From: Streptomyces sp. NBC_00287
GTDB lineage: Bacteria; Actinomycetota; Actinomycetes; Streptomycetales; Streptomycetaceae
Assembly: GCF_036173105.1 (NCBI RefSeq)
Contig: NZ_CP108053.1
Span: forward strand, 806,001 to 870,000
Reading direction: 5' to 3'
Length of the DNA: 64,000 bases
Shown: positions 9,395 to 16,653 of the stretch, one piece after another
How the letters are laid out: the number at the start of each line of letters is the position of its first letter
Numbering within the stretch: position 1 is the stretch's first letter
Program-made: the position numbers and the translations under genes
The notes under the pieces: generated by a model
Database searches by the model: none
The model's input: the letters and a program-made list of their open reading frames with translations, nothing else
What the model was told of the DNA's origin: nothing

Positions 9395-9988
9395 ATGCGA
9401 AGAATCAGAGCAACAAGAGTCAGAACGACCTGGATGGCACTCGCGGTCATCGCCGCCCTCGGGGCGCCGGCACTGCCCGCCGCCACCGCCTCGGCCGCCA
9501 CCGCGCAGACCACGGCGTGCCCGACCGGCTGGGGCAGCCAGCCCAAGGTCCGGTCCGTCTCCACGGCGACACCGGTCGAGAACATCCGCACCGGCCGCCA
9601 CGCCTGCTACGACCGGATGGTCGTCGACGTGCCGGGCGCGGGCAAGGCGGGCCTCGGCTACTCGGTCCGGTACGTCGCCCGGCTGTACCAGGACGGCTCG
9701 GGCAATCATGTACCCGTCGGCGGCGGTGCCGTCCTGGAGGTCAGGGTGGCCGCGCCCGCCTACGACCCCGAGACCGGTGCCCCCACCTATCCGGGTCGGG
9801 TGAACAGGCCCCTGCCGGGTGTCGACCTCACCGGCTATCGCACCTTCCGGGACACCCGGTTCGCCGGCAGCTTCGAAGGGGAGACGCTGGTCGGGCTCGG
9901 GGTCCGCGCGCGGCTGCCGTTCCGCGTGCAGGTGGTGACCGACCGGATCGTCCTGGACGTCGCCCACAACTGGACCGGCGCCCGCTGA
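9395..9988 (+). CDS. Secreted AMIN-like domain protein
   Basis: 197 aa from the ATG at 9395, which follows GGGGGA. Signal peptide: MRRIRATRVRTTWMALAVIAALGAPALPAATASA, with likely cleavage near ASAATA. The mature part carries the actinobacterial AMIN-like domain: TACPTGWGSQPK, then VENIRTGRHACYDRMVVDVPG, and a C-terminal beta-rich end (VGLGVRARLPFRVQVVTDRIVLDVAH). The two Cys probably form a disulfide. The family is extracytoplasmic and suspected to bind cell-wall components; no catalytic motif is seen. It converges with the SRPBCC gene, whose stop is 5 bases away. Confidence 0.75.
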   Translation: MRRIRATRVRTTWMALAVIAALGAPALPAATASAATAQTTACPTGWGSQPKVRSVSTATPVENIRTGRHACYDRMVVDVPGAGKAGLGYSVRYVARLYQDGSGNHVPVGGGAVLEVRVAAPAYDPETGAPTYPGRVNRPLPGVDLTGYRTFRDTRFAGSFEGETLVGLGVRARLPFRVQVVTDRIVLDVAHNWTGAR

Positions 9989-9992
9989 TCGC

Positions 9993-10466
9993 TCATCCGG
10001 GGCCCTGACGGCCCTCCACGAGCCCGGCGAGCCTCGCCAGGGCCATCCGCGTGCCCGTCTCGTTGTCCGCGGCGGGCACCGCGTCCGGAAGTCCCTCGTG
10101 CACCACGAGGATGTCCGTACCGCCGCCGTCCGCGTCGCTGAGGCTGGTGGTCATCGTCATCGTGCCGCGCAGCGCGGGATCCGAGGTCTCGAACTCCAGC
10201 TCCTCCACCACCCGCTCGTCCGGCACCAGCTCGGTGAAGTGCCCGTGGTAGGTATCGGTGTTCGCTTCCGACTTCCCGGCAGCTGTGGGCACGTCGTAGG
10301 TCAGCGACACGCGAAAGGCGCCGCCCACCCGCGCCTCGAAGCGGTGCACCCGCGACGTCATCCCGTCCGGCACCCGCCACCGTTCGACCGCGTCCGCGTC
10401 CAGCAGCGCCCGGTACACGGCCGCGCGCGGTGCGTTCACATGCCACGAGACGCTCGTCGAGTACAT
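9993..10466 (-). CDS. SRPBCC / AHSA1-like domain protein
   Basis: 157 aa from MYSTSVSWHVNAPRAAVYRALLDADAVERW, the usual first strand and helix of polyketide cyclase/Aha1-type SRPBCC proteins, so the start at 10466 is preferred over ATGs at 10492 and 10532. It continues MTSRVHRFEARVGGAFRVSLTY and the terminal GTRMALARLAGLVE helix. The fold binds hydrophobic ligands. The function of this subgroup is unknown; many are annotated as activator of Hsp90 ATPase homologs without support in bacteria. Confidence 0.75.
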   Translation of the reverse strand: MYSTSVSWHVNAPRAAVYRALLDADAVERWRVPDGMTSRVHRFEARVGGAFRVSLTYDVPTAAGKSEANTDTYHGHFTELVPDERVVEELEFETSDPALRGTMTMTTSLSDADGGGTDILVVHEGLPDAVPAADNETGTRMALARLAGLVEGRQGPG

Positions 10467-10500
10467 GGCCCGAACATAGCGCGAGGCGCTCATGAAAAAG

Positions 10501-10524
10501 GGCAAGGCGTCCTTCCTCCTTGCC
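10501..10524. promoter_or_regulatory. Inverted repeat GGCAAGG/CCTTGCC upstream of SRPBCC gene
   Basis: 7-bp perfect arms separated by 10 bases, 23 bp before the rifamycin-associated element. The half-site GGCAAGG also occurs inside that element. Function is inferred only. Confidence 0.3.
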
Positions 10525-10547
10525 ATGATCAATGTATAGCCCGGTGG

Positions 10548-10567
10548 GGGGCTTGCGGCAAGGCCCC
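10548..10567 (+). promoter_or_regulatory. Rifamycin-associated element (RAE)
   Basis: GGGGCTTGC followed by GGCAAGGCCCC forms an imperfect palindrome that matches, as far as I recall, the RAE found upstream of rifamycin-inactivating genes in actinomycetes and required for rifamycin-inducible expression. It ends 59 bases before the preferred glycosyltransferase start. A weak -35/-10 (TTGCGG at 10553, CAGAAT at 10578) overlaps and follows it. Confidence 0.8.
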
Positions 10568-10626
10568 GTCGGTGACGCAGAATCGTCGGCCTGAGCCGGG
10601 AACTGCTGAAACGGGTGATTGACCAA

Positions 10627-11832
10627 GTGCGTGCGCTGTTGTCGACCTACGGGTCACGGGGGGACGTAGAGCCGCTGGCCGGACTCGCGTTGCGGTTGCG
10701 GGAACTGGGCGCGGAGGCCGTGGTGTGCGCGCCGCCGGACGAGGACTTCGCGCGGCGGCTGGCCGGGATCGGGGTGCCGATGGTGCCGGTCGGTCCGTCG
10801 GCGCGGGAGCTGACGCGCCAGGTGCCGCCGCCTTCCATGCCGCAGCGCGCGGCAGAGATCATCGCGAGCCAGTTCGAGTCGGTCGTCGCGGCGGCCGAGG
10901 GGTGCGATGTCCTGGTGGCGACCGGCGCGATGCCCGCCGCGGCCGGTGCGCTGTCGGTGGCCGAGAAGGTGGGCATCCCCTCCGTGTCGGTGACCTTCCA
11001 GCAGATCACCCTGCCGTCGCCGCACCGCCCGCCGCTGGCGTACCGGGGTCGGTCCTTCCCGCCGGAGGTGACCGACAACCGAGCGCTGTGGGACCTGGAC
11101 GCCCAGAGCGTCGACGAGTTGTTCGGCGAAGCGCTCAACACGAACCGGGTGGCCAACGGCCTGCCGCCGGTGGACGGAGTCCGCGACTACGTCATCGGTG
11201 ACCGCCCGTGGCTGGCGACGGACCCGGTGCTGGATCCCTGGAACGGGGCGCCCGAGCTGGACGTCGTCCAGACCGGCGCGTGGGTCGTGCCCGATCTCGC
11301 GCCGCTCCCGGCCGAGTTGACGGCGTTCCTCGACGCCGGGGCTCCGCCGGTGTACGTCGGCTTCGGCAGCATGCCCATGCACGGCTCGGCGGATGTCGCC
11401 CAGGTGGCCGTCGAGGCGGTCCGGGCGCAGGGCCGCCGCTTGCTGCTGTCCCGCGGCTGGGCCGACCTGACCTCGGTCGACGACCAGGACGACTGCTTCG
11501 TCGTCGGCGACGTCAACCACCAGGCACTGTTCGGTCGGGTGGCCGCCGTCGTGCACCACGGCGGCGCGGGCACCACGACGACGGCCACGCGGTCCGGCGC
11601 GCCTCAGGTGGTGGTCCCCCAGCTGGCGGACCAGCCGTACTGGGCGGGCCGGGTGGCCGACCTGGGCATCGGCGTCGCGCACGACGGCCCGACTCCGACC
11701 TTCGAGTCCCTGTCGGCCGCACTTCAGGTGGCCCTGGCGCCGGAGACGACCGCACGGGCGAAGGATGTTGCCGAGAGGGTCCGCACGGACGGGACGACGG
11801 CGGCGGCGAAGCTGCTGCTCGACGCCGTCTGA
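10627..11832 (+). CDS. rgt: Rifamycin glycosyltransferase-like (Rgt), GT1/MGT family
   Basis: About 401 aa. The GTG at 10627 (VRALLSTYGSRGDVEPL) matches the usual Rgt N-terminus; the GTG at 10615 adds four residues. Two Rossmann-like halves: an acceptor domain with STYGSRGDVEPLAGLALRL, and a C-terminal nucleotide-sugar domain with VYVGFGSMP and the donor-binding motif HHGGAGTTTTATRSGAPQVVVP, then QLADQPYWAGRV. Related enzymes include vancomycin GtfB-type transferases and the rifampin glycosyltransferase that glucosylates the C23 hydroxyl of rifampicin. The rifamycin-associated element just upstream makes the rifamycin role the best guess; a rox-like gene is 4.5 kb away. Confidence 0.82.
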   Translation: MRALLSTYGSRGDVEPLAGLALRLRELGAEAVVCAPPDEDFARRLAGIGVPMVPVGPSARELTRQVPPPSMPQRAAEIIASQFESVVAAAEGCDVLVATGAMPAAAGALSVAEKVGIPSVSVTFQQITLPSPHRPPLAYRGRSFPPEVTDNRALWDLDAQSVDELFGEALNTNRVANGLPPVDGVRDYVIGDRPWLATDPVLDPWNGAPELDVVQTGAWVVPDLAPLPAELTAFLDAGAPPVYVGFGSMPMHGSADVAQVAVEAVRAQGRRLLLSRGWADLTSVDDQDDCFVVGDVNHQALFGRVAAVVHHGGAGTTTTATRSGAPQVVVPQLADQPYWAGRVADLGIGVAHDGPTPTFESLSAALQVALAPETTARAKDVAERVRTDGTTAAAKLLLDAV

Positions 11833-11878
11833 GGCGCGCGCCGGTCACTCTCGGCTCCCGCTGAGCCGGATCACGTCG

Positions 11879-11910
11879 GGCGGCGCCACGGCCGAATCCG
11901 TGGCGCCGCC
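11879..11910. terminator. Strong hairpin between convergent rgt and ribB
   Basis: GGCGGCGCCACG, loop GCCGAATC, CGTGGCGCCGCC: a perfect 12-bp stem between two converging genes. It serves either strand; there is no T-run, as is common in Streptomyces. Confidence 0.75.
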
Positions 11911-11928
11911 GATGAGCCCTACGACGGC

Positions 11929-12594
11929 TCAGCGGGCGGCACCCACGGCCAGGTCGCCGGGGCGGGGGGCGTCGTGTGTGTCGCCGATCTTGTGGCGGTA
12001 CTGGACCAGTTGGGCGACGGTGATCAGCGGTAGTCCGAACTCGTCTGCGAAGCGGCGCAGATCGGGCAGGCGCTTCATGGAGCCGTCGTCGTTGACCAAC
12101 TCGCAGAGCACACCCGCCGGGCGGCAGCCGGCCAGGCGTACGAGATCGAGCGTCGCCTCGGTGTGTCCGGTACGGCGCAGCACGCCGCCCGGGGCGCCGC
12201 GCAGCGGAACCACATGGCCCGGTCGGCACAGGTCGCCGGCCGAGGTACCCGAGTCGGCGAGCAGCCGGATGGTGTGGGCGCGGTCGGCGGCCGAAATTCC
12301 GGTGGTGACGCCTTCCCGGGCATCGACGGTCACTGTGTACGCCGTGCCGCGCCGGTCCTGGTTGACGGAGTGCATCGGCGGCAGTTCGAGGCGGTCGCAG
12401 TCCTGCGGGGTCAAGGGAGCACACACATATCCCGAGGTGTGGCGCACCATGAAAGCCAGCAGTTCCGGCGTGGCGTGCTGGGCGGCGAAGATCAGGTCGC
12501 CCTCGTTCTCCCGGTTGTTGTCGTCCGCCACCACGACCGGCCTTCCGACCCGCACGGTGTCGATTGCTTCCTCGATGGTCTCGAGTGGGAACAT
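11929..12594 (-). CDS. ribB: 3,4-dihydroxy-2-butanone-4-phosphate synthase
   Basis: 221 aa, the length of monofunctional RibB (no GTP cyclohydrolase II domain). It converts ribulose 5-phosphate to formate and the four-carbon riboflavin precursor. Signature [15 protein letters not shown] holds the Mg-binding and acid-base residues; [26 protein letters not shown] and [14 protein letters not shown] are also conserved. The start at 12594 is set by GGAGGAGGAG six bases upstream, so the in-frame ATG at 12615 is not needed. An FMN riboswitch precedes it, giving feedback control by FMN. In many actinobacteria a RibBA fusion exists elsewhere, so this may be an extra copy. Confidence 0.92.
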   Translation of the reverse strand: MFPLETIEEAIDTVRVGRPVVVADDNNRENEGDLIFAAQHATPELLAFMVRHTSGYVCAPLTPQDCDRLELPPMHSVNQDRRGTAYTVTVDAREGVTTGISAADRAHTIRLLADSGTSAGDLCRPGHVVPLRGAPGGVLRRTGHTEATLDLVRLAGCRPAGVLCELVNDDGSMKRLPDLRRFADEFGLPLITVAQLVQYRHKIGDTHDAPRPGDLAVGAAR

Positions 12595-12715
12595 CCCCGT
12601 CTCCTCCTCCGACATGGCCTGCACCAAGCGCGAACGAGGTCAGGAGCGGAAGAGCGCGACAGCCCAGGGCGCACCGGACGCGTGAACGCGCCGGTGAACG
12701 CCAGAATGCCACTAC

Positions 12716-12840
12716 ACGCAAACTCCCATCCGGACTTTAACCGTCGGCCCCGAAATTCCATCGGGTCAACCGGTCGATGGCTTCGACCGGGTCGCGGGCT
12801 TTCACCGCCGGTTCGGAATTTCACCGAACCCCGCTTGCGT
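12716..12840 (-). ncRNA. FMN riboswitch (RFN element)
   Basis: All conserved RFN blocks are present on the minus strand: CGGTGAAATTCC, ACCGGCGGT, AAAGCCCGCGA, then GGAATTTCGGGGCCGACGGT and AAAGTCCGGATGGGAG. The closing P1 stem is ACGCAA (12840-12835) with TTGCGT (12721-12716). It lies upstream of ribB. A GC hairpin at 12673-12695 between aptamer and gene (ACCGG CGCG TTCA CGCG T CCGGT) may be the expression platform. FMN binding should reduce ribB expression. Confidence 0.95.
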
Positions 12841-12987
12841 TGTGTGGATCAAATTTGGCGGCTCCATGCTGCCACGGCCCTATCTGCCGCGCCAGTCTCT
12901 TCCACACCGCTTCGGCTCATAAACGCAACTTCTCAGCCGATTCCGGGTATCGCAACGGGGTTGGCACTTCCCCCCGTCTGCCGGCAT

Positions 12988-13602
12988 TCAGGCCGCCGCG
13001 CGACCTGCCTTGAGTGCCGCCGCGATCTCCACGGTACGGCGGGCCTGGTGCCGGGCCGCCTGCAACTGGACGTCGCCCGGCGCACCGTCGCCCGCCACAT
13101 GGGACGTGCCGTAGGGGTTGCCCGACTGGAACTGAACGGGGTCGGTGTAGCCGGGGGGCACGATGATGCCGCCCCAGTGGTAGAAGGTGTTCCCCAGGGC
13201 CAGCAGGGTGGATTCCTGGCCGCCGTGGGCGGTGTTGGAGGCGGTGAAGGCCGAGTACACCTTGCCCGCGAGCTTGCCCTGGAACCACAGCGGTCCCGTG
13301 CTCTCCATGAACACCCTCAGCTGGCTGGCCGGGTTGCCGAAGCGGGTGGGCGTGCCGAAGAGCACCACGTCGGCCCACTCCAGGTCGTCGTGGCTCGCGT
13401 TGGCGACCTCGGCGGTGTCCTGAAGGTGTTCAACCCACTCCTGCCGGAGGTTGATCACCTCCTGCGGGGCCGTCTCGGGCACCTTGCGCAGCCGCACCTG
13501 TGCGCCGGCCTTCTCCGCTCCCTCAACTGCCGCCTGCGCCAAGGCGTGCACGGTGCCCGTGGCGCTGTAGTAGATGACCGAGACATGCACGGATTCCGAC
13601 AT
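12988..13602 (-). CDS. WrbA-like NAD(P)H:quinone oxidoreductase
   Basis: 204 aa. The ATG at 13602 has a GGGAGGG site five bases upstream; longer in-frame ORFs extend into the promoter region. FMN phosphate loop YYSATGTVHALAQAA, then WADVVLFGTPTRFGNPASQLRVFME and the WrbA-type HGGQESTLLALGNTFYHWGGIIVPPGY. It catalyses two-electron quinone reduction with FMN as a tetramer. It is divergent from the ECF41 sigma gene, and both promoters carry CCTCACA-N16-CGTC, so it is very likely the target of that sigma factor. This links quinone or oxidative stress to the ECF41 circuit. Confidence 0.88.
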   Translation of the reverse strand: MSESVHVSVIYYSATGTVHALAQAAVEGAEKAGAQVRLRKVPETAPQEVINLRQEWVEHLQDTAEVANASHDDLEWADVVLFGTPTRFGNPASQLRVFMESTGPLWFQGKLAGKVYSAFTASNTAHGGQESTLLALGNTFYHWGGIIVPPGYTDPVQFQSGNPYGTSHVAGDGAPGDVQLQAARHQARRTVEIAAALKAGRAAA

Positions 13603-13657
13603 CGGTTCCCTCCCTCGGCCCGAACCGGGCCTGGCTAGCGTTGTGTTCATCGGGTAC

Positions 13658-13684
13658 GACGACACAGCCCTGCGCGATGTGAGG
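13658..13684 (-). promoter_or_regulatory. ECF41-type promoter driving the WrbA-like gene
   Basis: CCTCACA (13684-13678), 16 bases, CGTC (13661-13658). The ECF41 consensus as I recall it is TGTCACA-N16-CGTC; five of seven -35 bases match, and the spacer and -10 match exactly. The same arrangement occurs on the opposite strand at 13696-13722. Confidence 0.7.
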
Positions 13685-13695
13685 CGACCGGCCCA

Positions 13696-13722
13696 CCTCA
13701 CAGTTCGCCGCCGTATCTCGTC
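13696..13722 (+). promoter_or_regulatory. ECF41-type promoter driving the sigma gene itself
   Basis: CCTCACA (13696-13702), 16 bases, CGTC (13719-13722), placing a start site only about 10-12 bases before the sigma GTG. Sequence and spacing are identical to the divergent element, indicating autoregulation. Confidence 0.7.
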
Positions 13723-13740
13723 GAACTGAAGGGGGACCGA

Positions 13741-14703
13741 GTGACCGAGGGAGTCGGCGAGACCATGACCCACGCATCCGGGGCCAAGCACACGCGGCCC
13801 GACGATCCGAGCCTGAGCGCGATCATGAGCGAGCGGCGACAGCTGATCAATCTCACCTACCGGCTACTCGGCTCGGTGACCGAGGCCGAGGATGTCGTAC
13901 AGGAGACGTACACACGCTGGTACGCCATGACCCCACAGCAGCGGGAGGCCATCGAGTCGCCGGGGGGCTGGCTGACCACGGTCGCCAGCAGGATCTGCCT
14001 CGACCTGCTCGGCTCGGCACGCGCCCGGCGGGAACGCTACGTCGGCGAGTGGGTTCCGGAGCCGCTGCCCGGCCGTACCGAGTGGATCAGCGGGCGGCCG
14101 GGTGCCGCCGTCGTCGACCCGGCCGACCGGGTCACCCTCGACGAGTCGATCAACATGGCCTTTCTCGTCGTACTGGAGCGCATGACTCCGGCTGAACGCG
14201 TCGCGTTCATCCTGCACGACGTCTTCCGCTACTCCTTCGCCGAAGTGGCCCCGATCGTCGGCCGTACGGAAGCGGCGTGCCGGCAGTTGGCCTCCTCGGC
14301 CCGCCGTCGTCTGCGCGCGTCGCAGTCGGAGGCGGTCCCGGCGGCCCGGCGCGCCGATACCGTGCGGGCCTTCAAGGCGGCATGGGAGGCCAAGGACATC
14401 GAGGCGCTCATCGGGCTGCTGGCCCCGGACGCCACCGCGACCGGCGACGGCGGCGGACTCGTACAGGCGGTGCTCCGCCCGATCGAGGGTGCCGAGGCGA
14501 TCGCATGGTTCTTCGCCGGGCGCAGGGACGCGGTGCCCGACCTGACACTCGTGGAGAGCATGGTCAATGGTCAGCCCGGTCTGGTCGCTCAGCTGGACGG
14601 CGTGCCGGTGTCGGTGCTGGCGTTCGACATCGCCGGTGACCGGATCAAGCAGATCTGGTCGGTGCTCAATCCCGACAAGCTCCGGCTGTGGAGGGACAGT
14701 TGA
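13741..14703 (+). CDS. ECF41-family RNA polymerase sigma factor (SigJ-like)
   Basis: 320 aa, GTG start with GGGGGA upstream. Sigma-2 (RQLINLTYRLLGSVTEAEDVVQETYTRWY) and sigma-4 (ERMTPAERVAFILHDVFRYSFAEVAPIVGRTEAACRQLASSARRRL) regions are complete. A C-terminal SnoaL-like extension (~110 residues) replaces a separate anti-sigma factor, as in ECF41; family signatures WVPEP, DGGG and NPDKL are visible. In this group the C-terminal domain modulates activity. The usual partner is a nearby oxidoreductase or carboxymuconolactone decarboxylase-like gene; here it is a WrbA-like gene. The promoters suggest direct autoregulation. Confidence 0.92.
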   Translation: MTEGVGETMTHASGAKHTRPDDPSLSAIMSERRQLINLTYRLLGSVTEAEDVVQETYTRWYAMTPQQREAIESPGGWLTTVASRICLDLLGSARARRERYVGEWVPEPLPGRTEWISGRPGAAVVDPADRVTLDESINMAFLVVLERMTPAERVAFILHDVFRYSFAEVAPIVGRTEAACRQLASSARRRLRASQSEAVPAARRADTVRAFKAAWEAKDIEALIGLLAPDATATGDGGGLVQAVLRPIEGAEAIAWFFAGRRDAVPDLTLVESMVNGQPGLVAQLDGVPVSVLAFDIAGDRIKQIWSVLNPDKLRLWRDS

Positions 14704-14711
14704 CGCTCATT

Positions 14712-15488
14712 TCACCTGCCGTAGCGCCGGTCCCGCACCGCGTACGAACGCAACGCGCGCAGCAGGTCTATCTCACGGAAGGCCGGCCACAGGACCTCGA
14801 CGAAGTGCACCTCGGCGTAGGCGGACTGCCAGAGCAGGAAGCCGGACAGCCGCTGCTCGCCGGACGTGCGGATGATGAAGTCGGTGTCGGGGCCCGCCGG
14901 GGAGTAGAGGTTGTCGGAGATGTGCTGGAGGTCGAAGTTCTCGGCCAGTTCGAGCGGGTCGCCTCCGGCGGAGACGTGCTTGTCGAAGGCCGACCTGACC
15001 GCGTCGATGATCTCGCGGCGCCCGCCGTAGCCGACCGCGACGTCGACCTTGAGGCCCGACCTGCCGCTGGTACGCGTGACGGCGTCCTTCAGGGACCGTG
15101 CGGTCTCCCCCGGCAGCAGGTCCAGCGCGCCGATGACCTCGACCTGCCAGTCCTCGTCGGCGGCGCAGATGCTCGCCACGGTCTCCTCGATGATTTCGAG
15201 CAGTGGCCCGAGTTCGGCCGGGGGCCGGTGGAGATTGTCGTCGGAGAGCATCCACAGCGTGACGTGCTCGATGTCGGCGGCGTCGCACCAGCGCAGGAAG
15301 TCGCCGACCTTCGCACCGCCCACCCGGTAGCCCTCACGGACGTCGTCGTGCCCGGCACCGCGGGCCCAACGGCGGTTGCCGTCCAGCATGATGGCGACGT
15401 GCCGTGGACGCGGCTTGCCTTCCAGCTTGCGCGCCAGCCGTCTGACGTACAGGGCTTCCAATGCCGACCGAAGCGCCCTCAAGGCCAC
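14712..15488 (-). CDS. uppS: Isoprenyl diphosphate synthase (cis, UppS family)
   Basis: 258 aa from the GTG at 15488 (AAGGGA eight bases upstream). Conserved cis-prenyltransferase regions: HVAIMLDGNRRWARGAG (catalytic Asp and Arg), WMLSDDNLHRP, GYGGRREI, FIIRTSGEQRLSGFLLWQSAYAEV (diphosphate binding) and the terminal FLLWQ/ALRSY region. It adds isopentenyl units to make undecaprenyl or shorter cis-polyprenyl diphosphates for cell-wall lipid carriers. Streptomyces carry several paralogs, and product length cannot be inferred here. The gene is convergent with the sigma factor (8-base gap). Confidence 0.9.
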   Translation of the reverse strand: MALRALRSALEALYVRRLARKLEGKPRPRHVAIMLDGNRRWARGAGHDDVREGYRVGGAKVGDFLRWCDAADIEHVTLWMLSDDNLHRPPAELGPLLEIIEETVASICAADEDWQVEVIGALDLLPGETARSLKDAVTRTSGRSGLKVDVAVGYGGRREIIDAVRSAFDKHVSAGGDPLELAENFDLQHISDNLYSPAGPDTDFIIRTSGEQRLSGFLLWQSAYAEVHFVEVLWPAFREIDLLRALRSYAVRDRRYGR

Positions 15489-15657
15489 GTGCCATGTCCC
15501 TTCGTCCCCACCAACCGCTAGTGGGGGCCACCGTATCGCCCGGCACGGAGCTTGAGCCATCGGCGCTGTTCGGGCGCCTGTGGGGGGGACTTGCGCGAGC
15601 GCCGGAACGGGACTTCAGCTGCTCGGACGATTGAGCCGTGCGGGCTGTGGCACCCCC

Positions 15658-16374
15658 CTAGGCCGTCGTCAGCTCCCGGATCAGCTCGGTCATCCGCTGG
15701 GACGGCGAGACCCTGAGTTCCTGTTGCAGAAGTCTGCGGTAATCCAAGTAGTGCTTGACCGCGCAGGCGACATTGCCCTCTGCCGCGTGGACCTCGATGG
15801 CGATGCGGTGGGCGGTCTCGCGATACGGGTCGACGGCGGTCGCGGCGAGGGCAGCCTGGTGCGCGGCCAGGAACCTGTCGAGGGCCAGGAAGTGCTGCGC
15901 CAGGCTCTCCAGCGCGTACAGACGCATCTGGTCCCAGCGTTCGCGTTCGAGTATCAGCCACTCGTCGTCCCACCCCAGCAGCAATGGCCGGCCGAGATCC
16001 TCGACCAGCCGGTCGAGGTCTGCGGGGGTGGCCTGCAGCCCGTCCTCCGGCTCCAGGAGTTGGCGAGCGGATGCGCACACCTCCCAGTGATCCACGGAGA
16101 CGCAGGACGACAGCGCGAGACGGTGACCTTCACTGACGACCACGGTCTTCGGGCCGATCTTCCGGCTCTGACACAGGGCCGACCTCAGGTTGGCCGCGGC
16201 CCGCAGCGGAGTGCACTCCGGCCAGAGCTGCTCCGCGGCAGCCCGTCTGTGAATCCCTTCACCGCGCACGGCGAGCAGGGCGAGCAGACGCTGAGCCCCC
16301 GCCGGGACGGCGACCGAACGCCCTCCACGGATTAATTCAAATGGACCCAGGATTTCGACACGTACCGCGTTCAT
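15658..16374 (-). CDS. SARP-family (AfsR/DnrI-type) transcriptional activator
   Basis: About 238 aa from MNAVRVEILGPFELIRGG at 16374; the frame runs on to 16503 but this matches the family start. A winged OmpR-like DNA-binding domain (VAVPAGAQRLLALLAVRGEGIHRRAAAEQLWPE) is followed by the bacterial transcriptional activator domain (LESLAQHFLALDRFLAAHQAALAATAVDPYRETAHRIAIEVHAAEGN). It is the length of small SARPs (ActII-ORF4, RedD), which switch on antibiotic clusters. It is divergent from the PatA-like operon, and three AACGC heptamers at 11-bp spacing lie upstream of that operon, so it is probably its pathway activator. Confidence 0.88.
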   Translation of the reverse strand: MNAVRVEILGPFELIRGGRSVAVPAGAQRLLALLAVRGEGIHRRAAAEQLWPECTPLRAAANLRSALCQSRKIGPKTVVVSEGHRLALSSCVSVDHWEVCASARQLLEPEDGLQATPADLDRLVEDLGRPLLLGWDDEWLILERERWDQMRLYALESLAQHFLALDRFLAAHQAALAATAVDPYRETAHRIAIEVHAAEGNVACAVKHYLDYRRLLQQELRVSPSQRMTELIRELTTA

Positions 16375-16508
16375 CACAGCTAACACTGTGCGCGACGCGT
16401 TTTTCCGCTGCAACCGCTGTAACCCCGTCGGACCAGGCACGCCCGCCGCATCAGGTACTTCAAGAATCATCGATCCGAGACCCGATAAATAATTTCGCGA
16501 CACACCGA

Positions 16509-16537
16509 AAACGCATTCTGAACGCTCCGCGAACGCC
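16509..16537 (+). promoter_or_regulatory. Three 11-bp-spaced heptamers, candidate SARP operator
   Basis: AAACGCA (16509), GAACGCT (16520) and GAACGCC (16531) repeat every 11 bp, the spacing at which SARP proteins bind direct heptamer repeats. A -10-like ATAAAT lies at 16555-16560. The surrounding 16480-16600 is notably AT-rich for this genome. Confidence 0.55.
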
Positions 16538-16653
16538 CAAAAGATGCGCCATCAATAAATGTTCCATATTCCATCGAATATCCGAGGAACATCTTTGTGG
16601 GAAACCTGACTCGCAACGGAAAGCATCACGAGGTCTGGGGAACGGAGGATCGG

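Noticed and set aside
10654-11682. 342-aa ORF antisense to the rgt gene
   Set aside because: Low-complexity Arg/His/Pro/Gly composition typical of the shadow frame of a high-GC gene; the plus strand holds the clear glycosyltransferase. The same reasoning removed many other long antisense frames across the window.
12595-12627. Upstream ATG/TTG starts for ribB
   Set aside because: The GGAGGAGGAG ribosome site lies between them and the ATG at 12594, so initiation at 12594 is favoured.
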